Assembly: GCA_026414125.1 (NCBI GenBank)
Contig: JAOAJQ010000058.1
Location: 1 to 7,420, forward strand
Direction of reading: 5' to 3'
Source: Thermoproteota archaeon
GTDB lineage: Archaea > Thermoproteota > EX4484-205 > JAAOZP01
DNA: 7,420 nucleotides
Shown: positions 6,303 through 7,420 of the stretch, piece by piece
Position numbering within the stretch: position 1 is the first letter of the stretch
Layout of the letters: every line of letters begins with the position of its first letter
Translations under genes and position numbers: made by a program
The notes under the pieces: generated by a model
The model's database searches: none
Seen by the model: only the letters and a program-made list of their open reading frames with translations
Told to the model about the DNA's origin: nothing

Positions 6303-6398
6303 TTAAACTTTAGTCCTAATCTCGGCAGCACACATAAGTGGGTCTTCTTTCCACTTCACTCTCTTCTCAGGATTTGACGGTTCCGCTGACATGCCCAT
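6303..6398 (-). CDS. small ORF of 31 codons heading the acyl-CoA synthetase operon
   Basis: A minus-strand ORF runs from ATG at 6398 to TAA at 6303. It begins MGMSAEPSNPEKRVKWKE and ends MCAAEIRTKV. I do not recognise it. It is hydrophilic and rich in Lys, Glu and Arg, with one Trp and one Cys, no membrane segment and no signal peptide. Evidence that it is a gene: a strong BRE/TATA element (6433-6446) about 38 bases before the start, GAGGAG (6403-6408) 4 bases before the first ATG and 10 before a second in-frame ATG at 6392, codon use like its neighbours (AGA/AGG Arg), and a stop 11 bases before the alpha start, as expected for an operon leader gene. It is in a different frame from alpha, so it is not an N-terminal extension. 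It could be a small regulatory or accessory protein, or a leader peptide whose translation controls alpha. Being only 31 codons, chance cannot be excluded. Confidence 0.5.
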   Translation of the reverse strand: MGMSAEPSNPEKRVKWKEDPLMCAAEIRTKV

Positions 6399-6401
6399 AT
6401 C

Positions 6402-6416
6402 GCTCCTCGAAGGAGC
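6402..6416 (-). other. perfect 6-base-pair hairpin overlapping the small-ORF ribosome site
   Basis: On the minus strand GCTCCT-TCG-AGGAGC forms a perfect 6-base-pair stem with a three-base loop. The right arm holds the GAGGAG ribosome site of the small ORF. If transcription begins upstream of 6416, the stem would hide that site; if it begins near 6410, as the TATA position suggests, the sequence would act instead as a palindrome at the transcript start, possibly an operator. Confidence 0.4.
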
Positions 6417-6432
6417 CAGAATTTTTTGACTT

Positions 6433-6446
6433 TTTATAAACTTTGC
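6433..6446 (-). promoter_or_regulatory. BRE/TATA promoter of the acyl-CoA synthetase operon
   Basis: The minus strand reads GCAAAG followed by TTTATAAA, close to the archaeal BRE plus TATA consensus and the best promoter match in the window. A start about 27 bases beyond the TATA centre falls near 6410, giving a leader of about 12 bases ahead of the small ORF and over 100 bases ahead of the alpha gene. No T-run separates it from the upstream TIM-barrel gene, so some read-through is possible. Confidence 0.6.
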
Positions 6447-6480
6447 TTTCCTTTTGAGTTAAGCAAGTAGCACTAATATT

Positions 6481-7368
6481 CTATAGAAATGACATTATTT
6501 TGTTTAAAGAGGCTTCAGCATCTTTCAAACACAGTTCAAAGACCACCGGACCGGTGAACCCGATTTGCTCTAAAATCTTCAAGAAGCCTTTAATATTAAG
6601 ATCTCCAGCCCCCAGTGGGAGATGATCCTTAACAACCAGCCTCCCGCCCTCCACACGCCTATAGGCATCGTGCAGATGTATCTCTCCCAACCTTTCTGAG
6701 GATTTTTCAAGAGCCTCTTTAACACCTATTTCTCCAGAATATCCTGCGAGAATATGCCCTGTGTCTATGCAGATTGATGTGTTGAACCTCTCCGCAATTT
6801 CAAGGGTTTTCGAAAAAGGGAACTCTATCGACTCCAAGGCTATTCTACGCGAATCCACACCTATATCAGCCATGGATTCAACTATCTGCTCAACGCTTCT
6901 TGAAGCAATCCCGCCGAGAATTTCGAAGAAAAGCCGCTTACAGTTTGGATCAGCCTCCATCCTGTTGACCTCCGCAGCCAAGGGGCCAGCCACGTGAAGA
7001 ACATATGCAATAGGTTTAAGATCCTCTAGCATCTCAACAGGCTTAATGACCGAATTTACAGAGGCCTTTCGAACATCCTCTACAAGAGAAACCAGCTCGA
7101 TAGACCAGATGGGCAGATGTGCGGAGAAGGAAACACCCTCCTCCTGCATGCGTACCCATTCCGCCAAGTTATCCTTAGAGAAGGAGGCCGGGTAAACATA
7201 GTAGAGGTCGGTGCTGAGCTCGACATGGCTAAAGCCTCTTTCAACAGTCTTCTTAACCAGCTTAGAATAGTCGAGAAGCATCTTGCCGTCTTCAAGTTCT
7301 AAGCCTTCTAACACTCCCTCCAGCGAGAGGGCGGTGGCGCCAAGCCTAAAGCGAGTATAGTTTACCAT
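6481..7368 (-). CDS. AP-endonuclease-2 superfamily TIM barrel, probable sugar isomerase/epimerase
   Basis: The 295-residue protein is another PF01261/COG1082 TIM barrel, but clearly a different subfamily from the one at 2488. Putative metal ligands are unusually complete and follow the endonuclease IV order: H84 (SAHLPIW), H125 (VLHVAGP), E179 (ALES), D202 and H205 (IDTGH), H231/H233 (HLHD), D248 and H249 (KDHLPLGAG) and E278 (VFEL). This suggests a two- or three-metal centre. HLPLGAGDLN (249-258) is the usual late-barrel motif of sugar isomerases. The superfamily also includes true AP endonucleases and the cobamide-remodelling phosphodiesterase CbiR, so a phosphodiesterase is a possible alternative. 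It lacks the DNA-binding loops I would expect of endonuclease IV, so DNA repair is less likely. The gene has its own near-leaderless promoter and lies 82 bases upstream of the small ORF on the same strand. The fold is secure; the activity is not. Confidence 0.85.
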   Translation of the reverse strand: MVNYTRFRLGATALSLEGVLEGLELEDGKMLLDYSKLVKKTVERGFSHVELSTDLYYVYPASFSKDNLAEWVRMQEEGVSFSAHLPIWSIELVSLVEDVRKASVNSVIKPVEMLEDLKPIAYVLHVAGPLAAEVNRMEADPNCKRLFFEILGGIASRSVEQIVESMADIGVDSRRIALESIEFPFSKTLEIAERFNTSICIDTGHILAGYSGEIGVKEALEKSSERLGEIHLHDAYRRVEGGRLVVKDHLPLGAGDLNIKGFLKILEQIGFTGPVVFELCLKDAEASLNKIMSFL

Positions 7369-7394
7369 GGCGTCGCACTCTACGAAATAGGATA

Positions 7395-7403
7395 GTTATA
7401 AAG
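7395..7403 (-). promoter_or_regulatory. TATA box of the right-hand TIM-barrel gene
   Basis: The minus strand reads CTTTATAAC, centred about 31 bases before the ATG at 7368. The predicted transcript start is within a few bases of the start codon, and no Shine-Dalgarno is visible between them, so the mRNA is probably leaderless or nearly so. The remaining bases to 7420 hold nothing I can identify. Confidence 0.6.
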
Positions 7404-7420
7404 ACTTATCTTATTGCCTC

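Noticed and set aside
6402..6427. Plus-strand hairpin followed by TTTTTT, resembling an intrinsic terminator
   Set aside because: No plus-strand gene ends nearby; the closest one stops at 4158. The hairpin and A/T run are better explained by the minus-strand promoter and ribosome site.
1..7420. CRISPR array, tRNA/rRNA genes, insertion sequences or prophage genes
   Set aside because: I saw no regularly spaced repeats, no cloverleaf-like sequences, and no transposase, integrase or phage motifs on either strand.

Overview
The window looks archaeal, and the Thermoproteota/Bathyarchaeia side of the archaea would fit, but lineage is an inference from style and not from a marker gene. The signs are: TATA-type promoter elements (TTTATAA, TTTTTAAA) sitting about 25-30 bases before short-leader or nearly leaderless starts; GGTGA/GGAG ribosome sites; heavy AGA/AGG arginine use; and an ADP-forming acyl-CoA synthetase encoded as separate alpha and beta subunits. 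There are no rRNA or tRNA genes, CRISPR arrays, insertion sequences or phage genes. Coding density is high.

Layout. Left half, plus strand: the tail of a possible upstream gene (1-63); a six-hairpin (alpha/alpha)6-barrel glycosidase-like protein (98-1201); a closely coupled UroD/MtaA-superfamily protein (1222-2301); a 171-base (186 to the preferred start) regulatory gap with an inverted repeat, a 12-base palindrome and a promoter; a xylose-isomerase-like TIM barrel (2488-3243); a short promoter gap; and an aldo/keto reductase (3301-4158). Right half, minus strand and convergent with the first group (13-base gap): the ADP-forming acyl-CoA synthetase beta (4172-4849) and alpha (4846-6291) genes, joined by an ATGA overlap. 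Ahead of alpha lies a previously unlisted small ORF of 31 codons (6303-6398) with its own TATA box and ribosome site. Finally comes a second TIM barrel of the AP-endonuclease-2 superfamily (6481-7368), with its own near-leaderless promoter at the right edge.

How it may fit together (inference): the glycosidase-like protein, two sugar-isomerase-type TIM barrels and an aldo/keto reductase suggest uptake and rearrangement of an unusual sugar or glycoside. The acyl-CoA synthetase would make ATP from the acyl-CoA end products of fermentation. The UroD-like protein belongs to a superfamily that includes corrinoid methyltransferases, but it lacks both the zinc-cysteine site of MtaA and the RQAGR motif of HemE, so its chemistry is open. 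The most novel items are the small ORF heading the acyl-CoA synthetase operon, the hairpin overlapping its ribosome site, and the UroD-like subfamily paired with the glycosidase.
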